Assembly: GCA_036971475.1 (NCBI GenBank)
Contig: JBAIZL010000002.1
Span: forward strand, 332,953,320 to 333,017,319
DNA length: 64,000 bases
Origin: Prosapia bicincta
Lineage: Eukaryota; Arthropoda; Insecta; Hemiptera; Cercopidae
Direction of reading: 5' to 3'
Below the pieces are notes generated by a model. The model was given only the letters and a program-made list of their open reading frames with translations. It made no database searches and had not been told where the DNA came from. The stretch's first letter is position 1. Each line of letters opens with the position of its first letter. Positions 11,617 to 23,238 of this stretch are shown in pieces. The position numbers and the translations under genes were made by a program.

Positions 11617-11985
11617 CGAATCCAACCTCAAACTCGGGACTCCCGTCCCGGGTGACTAGTGTCAGTCCCGAAAAGGAGGGCTTGGTGCCACGACCCGTGG
11701 TACCAGTTTGTAAGAGTCTTTCGACCTTACCATAAGGCCCGACTCTGGGACGAGACAAACTCCTTCAGTGACAGCGGTTCGACCGCTTTTCCAGAACTAC
11801 TCGGGACCGGTAGAACCTTCCGAACGGCCAGGTTTTCGTACCTCTATGCCCTGTCTGGTTAGTTCGGTCCAGGTAGGGCAATCGAACCTTTATCCACTTT
11901 CGGGTGGCTTTACTTAAGGGCCGGACTCCCAGACTGGGGACTTGGTCTTAGGTGGGAGCATCACCCACCCCATTAGGCCTTGAAA
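11617..11985. repeat. GC-richer dispersed repeat, copy 2
   Basis: Diverged counterpart of 6474-6830 in the same orientation. Shared blocks include GGCTTGGTGCCACGACCC, GTAGAACCTTCCGAACGG and TTCGGTCCAGGTAGGGCAAT. It ends before TTGAAAATG at about 11985. Family unknown. Confidence 0.6.
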
Positions 11986-11989
11986 ATGC

Positions 11990-14900
11990 TTCAACTATGT
12001 TATTAGAACACAGTTAACTTATAAAAGTAAAACATTGTACTAAAATGCTATAAAAAACTAGCTGGCTGGCATATCGCCCAATGTTAAATGGAGTGTCGTC
12101 GGTCAGTAATTCCACGAATTTTGTATACAGCGCCTGTAAACTCTGGTCATACTACAGTAAATGCAGCAGAGCTGTGCGTTAGTTCGGTATTTATTTAAGG
12201 CGCCGGTAATATTGGTTAGTTCCCACAGGGTAGAAACGGAATTTGAGTCTTATATCACTAATAATTTATAGTGTAATAGAAATAACTCAATATTTTTCCA
12301 AGACCAAGAGATTTACGTTTTTAGTGAATTAGAAAAATTCGAACGTCGGTCTTTACATTATCAAGACGAGTCTAAGCGTTCAAGTATTCGTTGAAAATTA
12401 AACCGTGTTATTATTTTTCTGCCGTATTTATATTAGAATAAATCGATGTTAAGATTATACACAGTCTATTACTCGTATTATAATATAGAAGTATTTGTTA
12501 TGGCCCATGTTTTAGAACGCTACTTCAATATTTGGCTCTAGAAGGCAGTATTCCAACAATTGAAGGGACGAGTTATAGTATAAACCTAATTTTAGTAATG
12601 CTACCTGTTGGAGAAAATGTATACTAAGATTTGAATAATTTACAGTTTAAAAAAAAATTAATTTATTTAATATGAATATGCAGCTCTTCTTCCACGGTAA
12701 GTTTTTTCTTTCAGATATTTTATAGATTCATGTTTCATATAGTAATCGTAATTTGCAAAGATTATGACTGAAGACTCGCTGTAACCCAAATTAATGCAAA
12801 CTAATATTAGAACTAAAAAGAAATTGGTTTTATCGCGTAAATATTTATTTATATCTCACTACAGATTCCCATTTTCCTTTGCAAATTTCAACTGCTGGAC
12901 CATATAACCATCTGGTTTGGAAAATACCATCTAAATCGTTCGATCATAAATCTGAAATTAATTATATCAGTGTGCCTATATTTGTTTCATGTAAATGGCT
13001 TGATTTAGACGTAAATGAAACACTGCAGGGTTACTCATTGTTCAAACAATGCAGTTTTTGTTATTTGAAATTTAGGATTAACAGAATGGTGTCTTTCAGT
13101 AGCGTAAATATCAGAGAAAGACGCCTCTCAGAGACTGAAAGACGAGTTTCGAATTAGGAGTGCTTACTTTCAACTCTTTCTTGCCTCACAACTCACTCGT
13201 TGGGCTAAGATACAAAGCGCGGTAGCTCTTTCTTTCTGCCCTCCTCACGACTAATTCCTACTTTCAATTGGTTACCGATAACAGTCAGTACTTCCTAGAA
13301 AACAATACCTCCTGTTTTCTAGGAGCTACTGCCTCAGATTCTGAAGCATTTCGAATTTGGAAAGAGAAAGATAAGTCCATCCTTTTCATTCTTCATTCAG
13401 TTGTGGAGATATTAGCTCTCGCCAGTAATTTTTAATTTCTATAAGATTTCTAAAAAATTTTTGTAACATTTTTCAATTCCGTTTACCTTACATATTCATT
13501 TCTTACAGAAACAATACTTGCTAAAAATAATTTTTATTAACTTTTTAAATGGTGCCAAATATTATGCAAAGAAATTTAAATTGTTTAAAGATACTAAATT
13601 ATTGACATACCTAAACATTTTATTTATATATATTATTATTAAACATATAATTAAATAATAAATTGAATATTGTTAAAATACAAAGGGTCGCCTTTCACTC
13701 CTAAGAGAGTTACTGAAAGAAGTTAATTCCTTTCAGTGAATGAGCTATCCCGATCAAAAAGTTATTTTGCCTATATAGGGAATGTCCGAGGGAGCCCGGC
13801 CCTTTTCCGGAATATAACATATAAAATTCAACATTTTTATTTCGCGTTTCAATAAATGTTATGAAAGATGAATCCAAAATAATAAAGTATATCAATAAGT
13901 TTTTTAACTAAAAAAAGGTATTTATCAAAATTCTATTAGTTAGGATGGCAATAGTTTTTCCAATGAGTAAAATGAAATTACTGATGCAATTTATTCAGCA
14001 TTTGAGTAAATTAAAATATAACCGCATATTATTCTGATGCTATTTAATCATGCCCAAAGTTTTTATTACTTTGGATATGTTGTGGACGTAGTTTTTGTCT
14101 ACTTTTACAAAGTTGTATAGGTCTAGTTACAAAACCTTGTCTAGTAAAACATGTCCAAGGGTATGCTACTGTCATGGTTTCGAAAACAAAAGGCTGATAG
14201 GAGCATGATAATTTATTTAGATTAAAAATTGTTTTTCGTCATCTGTCATATAAAACGCTTTTCAATCTGTTTTGAAAGATATTTTCAAACTCAATACTGT
14301 AATATGGTTAGGTTTTTTACATAATAAAACTTTATGCATAATAGTTACAAAATCAAAAACAGTAATTATTTTATTATTGTTTCTAATATTTCTTATCTCG
14401 AAAATTTCTGTATTATGAATTATAATGGAGTTATATACAGATTTTTGTAATATTACCCAAGTAAAAAAAAGTTTTAAAAAATTTGAACTGAAATGAAAAC
14501 ATTTTTTTTTTTATTAAACTAGAGTTGTTCTCCTCTCCCTCCCCAAAATTAAATTCAATTTACACCCCTGGTAGTATTTAGTTTTTATTTAAACGTGTTT
14601 CAAAAAAAACTATTTGCTCAATAACAAAAACATCACGCCTCCTTGATCTCTTTAAATCCAAGGTTTCTCACGTAACTAACCATTTATTGTGAAGTTATAA
14701 TATTCTTTACAGAATTTATCTGTGAGTTGTACAGAATTTACTGCTATCAATTAAACATTCCAGGTTTTAATAAACTAAAGGTTTGTAAAAATACAAGAAC
14801 ATATAAAGTTGAGTCAAACTTACCAAAATATAGAACAAAATAAATAATTCTAGAACTTTATTTTAAATTTCAAAGGAATATCTAGAAATTATAAATATAT

Positions 14901-15928
14901 TCTAAGTTATAAAAGTAACCATTATTTTAAAAGCACAGTTTGATGAAAGCTGTTTGAAGAGCAATTCATCGTAATTTTCTAACTGCCATAATTTTGCATT
15001 TTCTAATAAAGGTACGTCTAAATTGCTCCTTGTCATATCTTAAGCTTTTAGATTTTCTAAAATTTTAAACATTTGTAATTTTGAAAAAAGCAAGAATGTT
15101 CTAAATACTGCAGAGGGTTAACTCGGAGCGAATAAAAAGACATTTCATAACATACCTAGACGTAATTATATTTATAATATACAATATAAAACACTATTCG
15201 AATATTTCAGAGAATTACTTTATCTTTATCATTAGAATTTATATTTCACTAAGTTAAAAAAAAATGATGCTGGAAAATATTCAGATATATCTATGTATAC
15301 AGTATGCATACAGTTTTATAAGTTATGCAGTTCTTATTTACAGTATGTACCTGAAAATAAATATATACTTATTCTAGTAATAAGAGTGTTCTGTATTCTA
15401 TTAAATATTTTTTTAAAGGGTTAAAAGGAGGAAGGTTAATAAAAAGATACAGGATATAACAATAACAGAGATATAAGGATATAAGAGGTCAGGACGAAAT
15501 TCTAGTTTGTACTGTAGTATTATTTCATGATCTAAAATATTATCGTTGTTGCATATAAAATGAAAGTTACATTCGAAAAAAATTTTAATGTAGGTATCTG
15601 CAAATAACTCTCAACATTTAAAAGCACATCAATACAACTTCAATAAAAGTAGTATATTTGTAAAGTGACGTTATGCTTTACGTCGATAATTCAAGTTTTA
15701 ACAACTATTATATGCGATATTTTTTTTAAAACTTACAAATATGTGTAAAAATGAAAAGTATTTATGTTGATTCAGACTTATAGAGTATGTACTATACTAT
15801 CAATTTGTACTTATAGTTATGAAACATGATAAAGGAAAAGTAACACTTTGCTAGTGTACCTGTAGTGTAGTGACATTTTTCAGAGTTGGAAAAACAAATT
15901 TAAAAAAAGTGTTGTCAATATAAAGGTT

Positions 15929-15929
<1 letters not shown>
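11990..15929. other. Long AT-rich stretch without recognised gene
   Basis: No supported gene. A 92-codon open stretch (12879-13157) follows a plausible acceptor (TCTCACTACAG) but matches no family I know. A small perfect hairpin, CCTAGAAAACA...TGTTTTCTAGG, sits at about 13293-13322. The rest is AT-rich, single-copy-looking sequence. Confidence 0.4.

Positions 15930-15968
<39 letters not shown>
15930..15968. repeat. (TG)n microsatellite
   Basis: About 19 uninterrupted TG dinucleotides. Confidence 0.95.
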
Positions 15969-15972
<4 letters not shown>

Positions 15973-16623
15973 GCAACAAACAAATTCAGTTAAAAGAATC
16001 CAATGCCTTACATAAAAGATTACATATTTTTATAATCTAATCTATGGTCTCTGTTGACTTAGATATGTTAGTCAGCTGATTTGAAAATATTGACATTATC
16101 TTGACTAGAATGCTGTGCACAGTGATTAAGCTTTTATAAGAGTTAGATAAAGATTACATTTCATTAATTAATTCTGAAATCGTAAAGTAGGAGTTGTTTT
16201 TTTACTTTAAGGTAGGTTGTAGTACTAGAGTACAACTTGCGCCATAAAATTGTATTGTTTTTATTTCAAAATAGTACAAGAAGTAAGTATGAGAATGAAC
16301 TACATTTCATGTTTTTAAAGGATATAATTATTATTTATGAAATTGTAATTAAAGTATCCACTTTATGAAATTATTGTAGAAACAATATACAACTGCAACT
16401 AAGTCTTTAAGTTGAAGAAAATTTTTTATCTCATTTTATGAGATAATAAACATTTTATATAATGTATATTTTATAATAAACATTATAAACCATGTTTGCA
16501 TATAGTTCTAGTATTATGAATGGCTGGGCTACTTGTTACACTAATATAACTCTGCAATGAAAAATAATATACGTGTATTAATATAAAGTAAACACTCGAA
16601 GTGTTGAAATAATGAATGAAAGA

Positions 16624-17012
16624 TTGGTAATTATTAAGATCAGCGACTACCACTCCGATCGGCGAATTTTTTTCCTGATCAATTTGACTTTGCTAAACAC
16701 GAATCTGAAGTTTTTTTACTGCAAACACATATTTACAAAAAAATATAACCTAACCTGACCTGACCTTGGTGCTTAACGCTCCGATCAGCGAAATATTTTC
16801 TTTCCTGATAGATTTGACCTTGCTGAACATGAATCTGAAGTTATTTTTAACGGCAAACACATATTAACCTAAGAAAACCAGGTCAGGTCAGGTTATTATT
16901 TTTTAATGTGTTTGGAGTAAAAAACTTCAGATTCGTATTCAGCAAGGTCAAATTGGTCAGGAAAAAGTTTCACTGATCGGAGTGGTAGTCGCTGATCTTA
17001 ATAATTACCAAA
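16624..17012. mobile_element. Palindromic MITE / foldback element
   Basis: The ends are long inverted repeats: 16624 reads TTGGTAATTATTAAGATCAG and continues CGACTACCACTCCGATC, and its reverse complement ends at 17012. Internally, a block reading GACCTTGCTGAACA.GAATCTGAAGTT occurs twice directly (about 16688 and 16812) and once inverted (16922-16950). There is no coding capacity, so this is a non-autonomous element. The parent family is not recognised. Confidence 0.75.
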
Positions 17013-18273
17013 AGATTTTTAAATATAACTTATTCAAGCTGAACTACAATTATCTGAACACTATCAGTAATAAAGTTATTTTATTGTTGATTAATGTTTC
17101 AGTTAATTTTCAGAATTAAACTAAACAAATATTTACAGTATTGTTGTAATGCATCTACTTTTTGATTAACCATTCCGATTTTTTCTTAAATTTATTAGAT
17201 GTATACTGTAAAATGTAAATTAGTAGTAGATTTCCACAATTACTAGTAATTTATATATGAAATGTTGATTTCTGTAAGATAACGACCCTGTGATCTTTAA
17301 TTGAATATTACTTTCTCTAATGTGTAACAAAAATTTCAGTACATGTTAAAAAATATTGGGTATTTATTTTCTGTTCCCAAAGTAAAAAAATGTATACCAA
17401 GCAATGCAGAAAGTAAATACAAAAAAAATTATAAAAACCCTTGCTCAATTAAAAAATTTTGGGAAATAACAGTTCCTCCTCTCCTTGACGCCACACCTAA
17501 AACGTTACAAATTCAGCATTTTGGCTTTTTTCTTGGTGTAATAACTTTAAAAATGCCTCGAAATGTAATTAAACTTGCTAATGGCTCCCAAAAAATTCAA
17601 ATTTTGAAAAAAGTAAACTTTAACACATCAATTTAACTCACTTTGTGTGTGTAGGTTCTATGGTTTTTTGGCGATAGAAATAAAAGGTGTGTAAAATGTT
17701 CAATGCAATATTTTCTGTTTTGTGTGTGGAATAGGGTCTGTAAGTGTTTGTTTTGGCTCTTTGAGTAATTTTCTGACTTATTATCACCAAAAAATAAGAT
17801 GTGTGTATGAGCTTTATAAATCTGTAAGGTTTGAGTGCCGAATGAAACATGGTGCTGATCGTGCATGGAAACGTGTTGGTTGAACATTTCGAAACACTTT
17901 GTGAGTTATTACGTTAAAAAATAAAGCCAACATGTTGAATTAGTAACATTTTACGTGTGCCTTCGAGGGGGGAGTTTCTATTTTCCAAAATTTTTAATTT
18001 TTGGGGCGTGAGTGAGAGTTTTTATATTTTTTTTCTTATTCCTTTTTCGTATTGATAACATCTGCGTCGCCCGGTATAATATCTTATGCTAAAATCGAAC
18101 ACGTGGGATAGGGAAATAAATAACATATATTGGTTTTTACATATTTCGCTAAAGCAATATTTAATAGTTATTCATTTGATGATATTAACGTAATGCATCT
18201 TACAAGTTATTTAAATAAGAAAAAGATATTACTACATTTTTTAATTATGTATTCACATCACTATTTGAAATAA

Positions 18274-18276
<3 letters not shown>
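17013..18276. other. No recognisable gene
   Basis: AT-rich. Open stretches at 17343-17636 (+) and 17633-17887 (-) show no recognisable domain or splice context. Confidence 0.4.
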
Positions 18277-18334
<58 letters not shown>

Positions 18335-18356
18335 TATTTATAAATAGTAAATTTAG

Positions 18357-18402
<46 letters not shown>
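18277..18402. repeat. Two (TA)n tracts
   Basis: Alternating TA at about 18277-18330 and 18360-18402. They are separated by a block AGT.TTTATAAATAGTAAATTTAGA that is repeated after the second tract (18409-18433), so the tract plus flank was duplicated. Confidence 0.9.
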
Positions 18403-18408
<6 letters not shown>

Positions 18409-18628
18409 GTATTTATAAATAGTAAATTTAGAATATATAAATACATATATTACAATACATAAATACAATAGAGTAATTTTGATTTTAGAATTCATAAAAT
18501 TTACTTAATATCATATAATTATTTTATACAATTATTGAACATTTTGATAAAGTTGTAATTGATTGAAAGTATTAAAAATGGTTGTGGAAATACAGCATTA
18601 TTAATGTTTATTATACTTTTTGTTTCAG

Positions 18629-18729
18629 GAAACCTGATGGCATGTCTTCAAGCCTATGTATAACATTTTGATGCGAAATCTTCCTACAGCTGTTTCACAG
18701 CGAATAATCTCGACTTATTTTAAGATCAG
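18629..18729 (+). other. Candidate non-coding exon
   Basis: A pyrimidine-rich acceptor (ACTTTTTGTTTCAG, ending 18628) and a near-consensus donor (CAG|GTAAGTAC at 18730) bracket 101 nt. All three frames contain a stop, so it would be a 5' UTR or lncRNA exon. It lies on the same strand as HAGH, 8.2 kb upstream, but no link to it can be shown. The intact Tigger begins 15 bp past the exon end. Confidence 0.25.
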
Positions 18730-18743
18730 GTAAGTACCATATA

Positions 18744-21315
18744 CAGTCGGCGCCGCTTATTGTGATCATATTTGTCAGAAGCATATTTGATAACAATAAC
18801 CGAACGATAACAATAACCGAACGCTTAATCATGATGTAGTCTACAGCCGTACTGCATTGAACTCACTGTATTATTGAAACAACTGTTTGTTCTGAACGAT
18901 CCTACCTTTAAGCCTATCATTACATCAAGTAATTCTAATTCTGTAACACTATAATTAAACTGTACTTACCAAATTTTGATGCTATTCCGGACAGTTTTAT
19001 GTACAGTAGTAGAATTTCTGTAATTTAGTTTTCTACTTGTTAAAATTAGTGGGCATATTTCATGTCAGTTTATTTTATTTGACTGTAGATTTTTTTTAAA
19101 CACTGAATCTAGCATAATTGAAAAAAATACAGTATATAGAACTACGTAAAACACTTGATCAAAACATTTTAACACATAAAACTTCATTATAAAACACTTC
19201 AATCTTATTTACACTTCAAATTTACATTTACTTTTTCTCGAAGAATTCCTCTATATGTGACTGTCTGTAGTCTTCTCGTAAAATATTGTTTATAAATTGT
19301 TCATATTCATAATGTTTGTTGAAATTTTCTGCTTTTTGTTGAACAAACTGCCTTAGAATCTCAAGAGCTTGGTGAACTTCCTGCTTAGATCTTTGCGGTA
19401 CACATTTATCATTTTCGTCATCATCGGTGCCTTCTTCTTCTTCAGTAACTTTTGATGTTGAAGCAACTACCTCACAAATATCGTCTTCAGTCATTTCCGC
19501 TGCTGTTTCAATACTATCGTCAACTTCCATCCACTCAGTATATTCTTTTAAGGACAAATCGAAAGGCTTCAAGTTCTCTTCAGAGTCTTCCTCAGATGTA
19601 GCTTGCTCTCGATTTTCTTCACCTTTTCTAAAGCAATTTTTCACAGTTTTTTCAGAAACTTCATTCCAAGATTTTGCTATCAGATGAATAGCATCGAGTA
19701 AAGAAGTTTTTTTAGCCAATTCATTTGAGGTAAGGGTTTGAAATTCATCCATATTTTCTATAATTCTAGCACGCATCTCTCGTCGATAAAAACTTTTGAG
19801 ATTTTTAATTATGCCTTGATCACATGGCTGAATAATTGATGTAGTATTGGCCGGAAGGTAAATCACTTTGGTGTGTTTTAGCGTAGGCCTTATGTCATTA
19901 TGTGCCGTGCAGTTGTCTAGTAGAAGGACAACCTTGCGTTTGAGGCTGGTATCCCAATTAGTCAGCCATTCATTAAAAATTTTTGATGTCATCCAAGCAT
20001 TGGAGTTTGAATGATATTCAACCGGTAGCTTTTTGATACCTTGAAAACAACGTGGATTTTTAGATTTACCGATAATTAAGAGTTTTTCTTTATGACCAAC
20101 CATGTTAACACAACACAAAACAATTATTCTTTGTTTACATATTTTACAGCCGTTAGCAATTTCATTTTTAAATAAGTAAGTATGTTCGGGTAAAGCACGA
20201 TAATAAAGTCCTGTTTCATCTGCATTGTATATGCAGCTAGGAGAATACTCGGCCAAAATCTTTGGCCATTCGTATTGTAACCAGTCCTCAGCTCCAACAA
20301 AATCAGCATTTCTTTTTTCACCACACGTTTTCTTGTAAACAATGTTTTCCCTTTTCTTCCATCGATTGAACCATCCATCTGTGGCTTTAAAATCCTGTTT
20401 TCCTATTTTTTTGGCAAGATCCTCAGCTTTTAGATGCATTAGTAGGCCGTCAACTCGAGCATCTTTTTCGGGAACATTTTTAAACCACAATTTCAAAGCT
20501 GATTCCACTTGCGGATCCTTCCCAGAACGATGTCTTTTGTTGTCAACATTTGCATTACACTTTGATAATGACAAGATTTTTTCTTTGTTGTTCAATATTT
20601 TACATAAGAGAGGTTGAGAAACGCCAAGTTGAGAAGCAGCGTTTCTTTGACTCATTTCTGGTAATTTACTGTACCTATCTAGAATATCAAGTTTTTGTTT
20701 AAGACTTAAATCGCGTCGTTTCTTTTGAGATTCGGACATCTTGCTATACTGTCCTTTGAAACTTCAAGTGACACTAAACTCTACAAAACAAACGAAAAAG
20801 ATCTTTAAAAATTAAGTTACGTAAAATCACACTGAAATACTGTAATAAACGTTCATAAAAATTCACTGTTAAAAAATACAGTAGGACTGTCCTGTAAATG
20901 GTTCAGTAGTAACATCAACTAATGTTAACAAACAACTTAAGTCGACTCAAGCGAGGATAGGGTGTTTGCGTAAACAAAGAGTAAGGGAGACATTCTGAGA
21001 ACTGTGCTAAGTGCTGAAACCGTTATAAAGTATTTCTGTCATTCTAAAAATAAACATTCTATGAATTGGGCGTCATTGTGTGTTGCACGTGCTATTTACA
21101 CTACTTTGTAGACATTTTTACTTGGTCCATGCTAGTATACGTTGACGCATATGATTTTGAATGGCAAATTAAATGATAATAATAAGCGAACAGATGATTA
21201 CAATAAGCGGCCTAATTACAATGTATTAATATACGTCCGTGTTTGTTTTTCAATGAAACGATAACAATAACCGAATGATAACATTAACCGTGATCACAAT
21301 AAGCGGCGCCGACTG
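18744..21315 (-). mobile_element. Complete Tigger/pogo-type DNA transposon
   Basis: This 2572-bp element is flanked by TA on both sides. The terminal inverted repeats are 25 bp and perfect, beginning CAGTCGGCGCCGCTTATTGT. Subterminal motifs GATAACAATAACCGAA occur twice at the left end and once at the right with a related variant, in direct orientation. AATAAGCG motifs lie near the right end. The single intronless transposase frame is uninterrupted. Perfect TIRs plus an open frame indicate a young copy that may still be mobilisable. Confidence 0.93.
19228..20739 (-). CDS. Tigger/pogo-family transposase (CENP-B/jerky-like), intact
   Basis: 503 residues. Residues 10-60 form a pogo/CENP-B type helix-turn-helix (LSLKQKLDILDRY, then SQRNAASQLGVSQPLLCKIL). 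Residues 70-145 form a second, CENPB-type DNA-binding domain (ALKLWF, DGWFNRWKKR). Residues 165-370 are a DDE_1 catalytic domain with the triad visible at D174 (YNADETGLYYR), D275 (LLLDNCTAHN) and D307 (QPCDQGIIKN). The C-terminus is acidic (about 390-450), as in many Tigger proteins. The ATG at 20739 is the natural start (MSESQKKRRD). Length and domain order are normal for the family. Its position between perfect TIRs makes it a transposon gene rather than a domesticated host gene. Confidence 0.93.
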   Translation of the reverse strand: MSESQKKRRDLSLKQKLDILDRYSKLPEMSQRNAASQLGVSQPLLCKILNNKEKILSLSKCNANVDNKRHRSGKDPQVESALKLWFKNVPEKDARVDGLLMHLKAEDLAKKIGKQDFKATDGWFNRWKKRENIVYKKTCGEKRNADFVGAEDWLQYEWPKILAEYSPSCIYNADETGLYYRALPEHTYLFKNEIANGCKICKQRIIVLCCVNMVGHKEKLLIIGKSKNPRCFQGIKKLPVEYHSNSNAWMTSKIFNEWLTNWDTSLKRKVVLLLDNCTAHNDIRPTLKHTKVIYLPANTTSIIQPCDQGIIKNLKSFYRREMRARIIENMDEFQTLTSNELAKKTSLLDAIHLIAKSWNEVSEKTVKNCFRKGEENREQATSEEDSEENLKPFDLSLKEYTEWMEVDDSIETAAEMTEDDICEVVASTSKVTEEEEGTDDDENDKCVPQRSKQEVHQALEILRQFVQQKAENFNKHYEYEQFINNILREDYRQSHIEEFFEKK

Positions 21316-21460
21316 TATTATAATAACCCTAAAGCATAATAATGAGAGTTTCAATAGTTTCCCTATTATTATTTATTAGAAAACTCGGAGGGACCTTACT
21401 GGTGTAGAGCACTTAGCTATAGCTTTTATACTCTCTTCCCATTCCCATCACAGGATTAGC

Positions 21461-21932
21461 TTAGTGGATACCTATCTCTTTGCAGAATCCAAGTACCCAC
21501 CTGATGTTAAATCTTCTGATATCCTCTGGTGTACTTACCTGCCAGACAAACCACTTTCTCCTTGCAGCTCCCAAAGCAGGGTACTCACAGAGGTACTGGT
21601 TGAGAATTCTTGAATCAGTGTGGCTTCTAGTCCTATGAATATCACTCACGTCCTGGCCCCTCATGTTCCCTACTTGCGTAGATGTGCCCGTCTGCAGCCA
21701 GACCACTTATACGGTTCCTGACCAGCCACGGTTCTTGCACCAGCGCAAGCGCTGGTAATGTGTGCCTCACGTTTAAGCACCTGGTTAGGACCACCAAGGC
21801 GCTGCTTTTACTGTGGTGCAAGTTAATCTGCAGGATCATTGCTTGAGGGTCAGCCATATCCAAGTGACCCCTACGGCGTTTCCTGATTCTCCCTCTCGCC
21901 CTTCTTTTCTGGGCCATTAGATAGAGGACCAA
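21461..21932 (-). pseudogene. LINE ORF2 N-terminal endonuclease fragment
   Basis: The first part (21932-21642) reads ILQINLHHSKSSALVVL, then LALVQEPWLVRNRISGL, the opening motifs of an AP-type endonuclease of LINE ORF2 (asparagine in QINLHH, glutamate in VQEPW). A frame change near 21660 leads to a second piece (to 21461) containing RRKWFVWQVSTPEDIRRFN. It overlaps the ORF1 end by 16 bp, as is common in bicistronic LINEs. The catalytic core and the RT are absent. Confidence 0.6.
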
Positions 21933-22231
21933 CTAAATGTGACCTCTCCAGTCCCCAGAAAAGCCTTCCGATCTCTTGCCTTGAGAAGCCTGGCTGATGC
22001 CTCATCCAATCCTGGGCATAGGAGGCTTGCTGATTCCCGCTCAATGCATTGTAGGATCTTCCACTTCGAAGTGTCAGTTTCCGGGTTCTGCATCCCCATG
22101 AGCTTGACCAACTCAGTGGCCTCTTTTTTTGGTGGTAGTACCAGCACCATTGCTTTCACCCTCTTGATCAGTTCATCAGGCAGGACAAGCTTTGCCTGAG
22201 TCTCGTCCTCGAGCTTAACTGACGGTACCAC
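21917..22231 (-). pseudogene. LINE ORF1 C-terminal fragment
   Basis: 104 codons ending SARLLKARDRKAFLGTGEVTFSW, resembling the DUF4780-type C-terminal segment of ORF1 proteins in LOA/Jockey-group LINEs. The upstream part of ORF1 is disrupted. The family assignment is by motif resemblance only. Confidence 0.45.
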
Positions 22232-22488
22232 TTCTCGCAGTACGTGTCCCCGATATGCGGAGCAAAACTTCCACTAGGAATGTCCAAAATACGGTCCATG
22301 CCGCCATTTCCATCCTCATGCCTAGTCACTAGCTCCATCCGCAGGTCACTAGTACGATCGGTAGGTTGGCGGAGATCGACAAGAAAGACAGCCCTCCCAA
22401 CCCAACAAGCCTATACCCTTGTCTATTCCTCTTGACCTCCGACTCTGGAGTAGGATCAGGAGTATCCCTTTCCTTCCTTTTCCTCTCT

Positions 22489-23238
22489 TTCTCCTGTCGT
22501 ATTAAAGTCTTATCAGATAAACGACAGTTGACTTAAATACTTAGGGGGTGGCGCCAGGTGGCCCCTGAGGCTCCTTTAAAGACTCTCCTTACCCTAAGGG
22601 CTACGAATCTACATTGCAACGGATCACATAACACCTTCAGATCGGGGGTGTAAGTACCCATCTGGTATTAAAGTCTTACCAGATCCACCAGCTCCGGGAT
22701 GACAGGGCGGGTTCTAGCCCCAACCTCCGCTAATCCCTTCCTCTTTCTAGACCAGTGTTTCCTCAGAGGGGGTGATGGTGGTTCTCTCCGCCTCTACCTT
22801 CTTTGCTTCCTCATGGTAGGCAAACCAGTGTGCTTTCCTCCTTTGTGCACCATTCATTCGTCTTGTTGCCTTCGAGACTGGTTTTCCATCTGTCTCCACA
22901 GAAGCTGAGGCCAGATCCATTGCAGCATATTCGTCAGTAGGTTCTAGCCCCTACCAGTTATAGTATTTTCATTGTCTTTTGCCATGTATATTCCCTCGAG
23001 CAGCTAGAGAGGAAAGGTCTGCCGCCACAGAGTCCCACTCGGTAAGTTGTATTAAAGTCCCACTCTTTCTCCTGTTCTATTAAAGTCTTACCAGATCCAT
23101 GGCAGTTGACTTAAATACTCAGGGGTGGCGCCAGTTGCCCCTGAGGCTCTGTTAAAGACCCTCCTTACCCTAAGGGCTACGAATCTACATTGCAACGGAT
23201 TGCATAATACCTTCAGATCGGAAGTGTAAGTACCTATC
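22489..23238 (-). repeat. Direct repeat (about 175 bp) in LINE leader
   Basis: 22489-22664 and 23064-23238 are about 90% alike by eye (TTTCTCCTGT.TATTAAAGTC, GGTGGCGCCAG, CTAAGGGCTACGAATCTACA, TTGCAACGGAT). They are offset by 575 bp. A third partial start (ATTAAAGTCTTACCAGATCC) follows at 22669. They may be tandem 5' promoter monomers of the LINE. Confidence 0.75.

Noticed and set aside
12879..13157. 92-codon open frame after a plausible splice acceptor
   Set aside because: No recognisable domain and no matching neighbouring exon. Left as unannotated sequence.
17343..17636. 97-codon open frame
   Set aside because: Lysine/asparagine-rich composition typical of chance frames in AT-rich DNA. 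No motif.
19427..20617. Open frames on the + strand within the Tigger
   Set aside because: Antisense shadows of the intact transposase.
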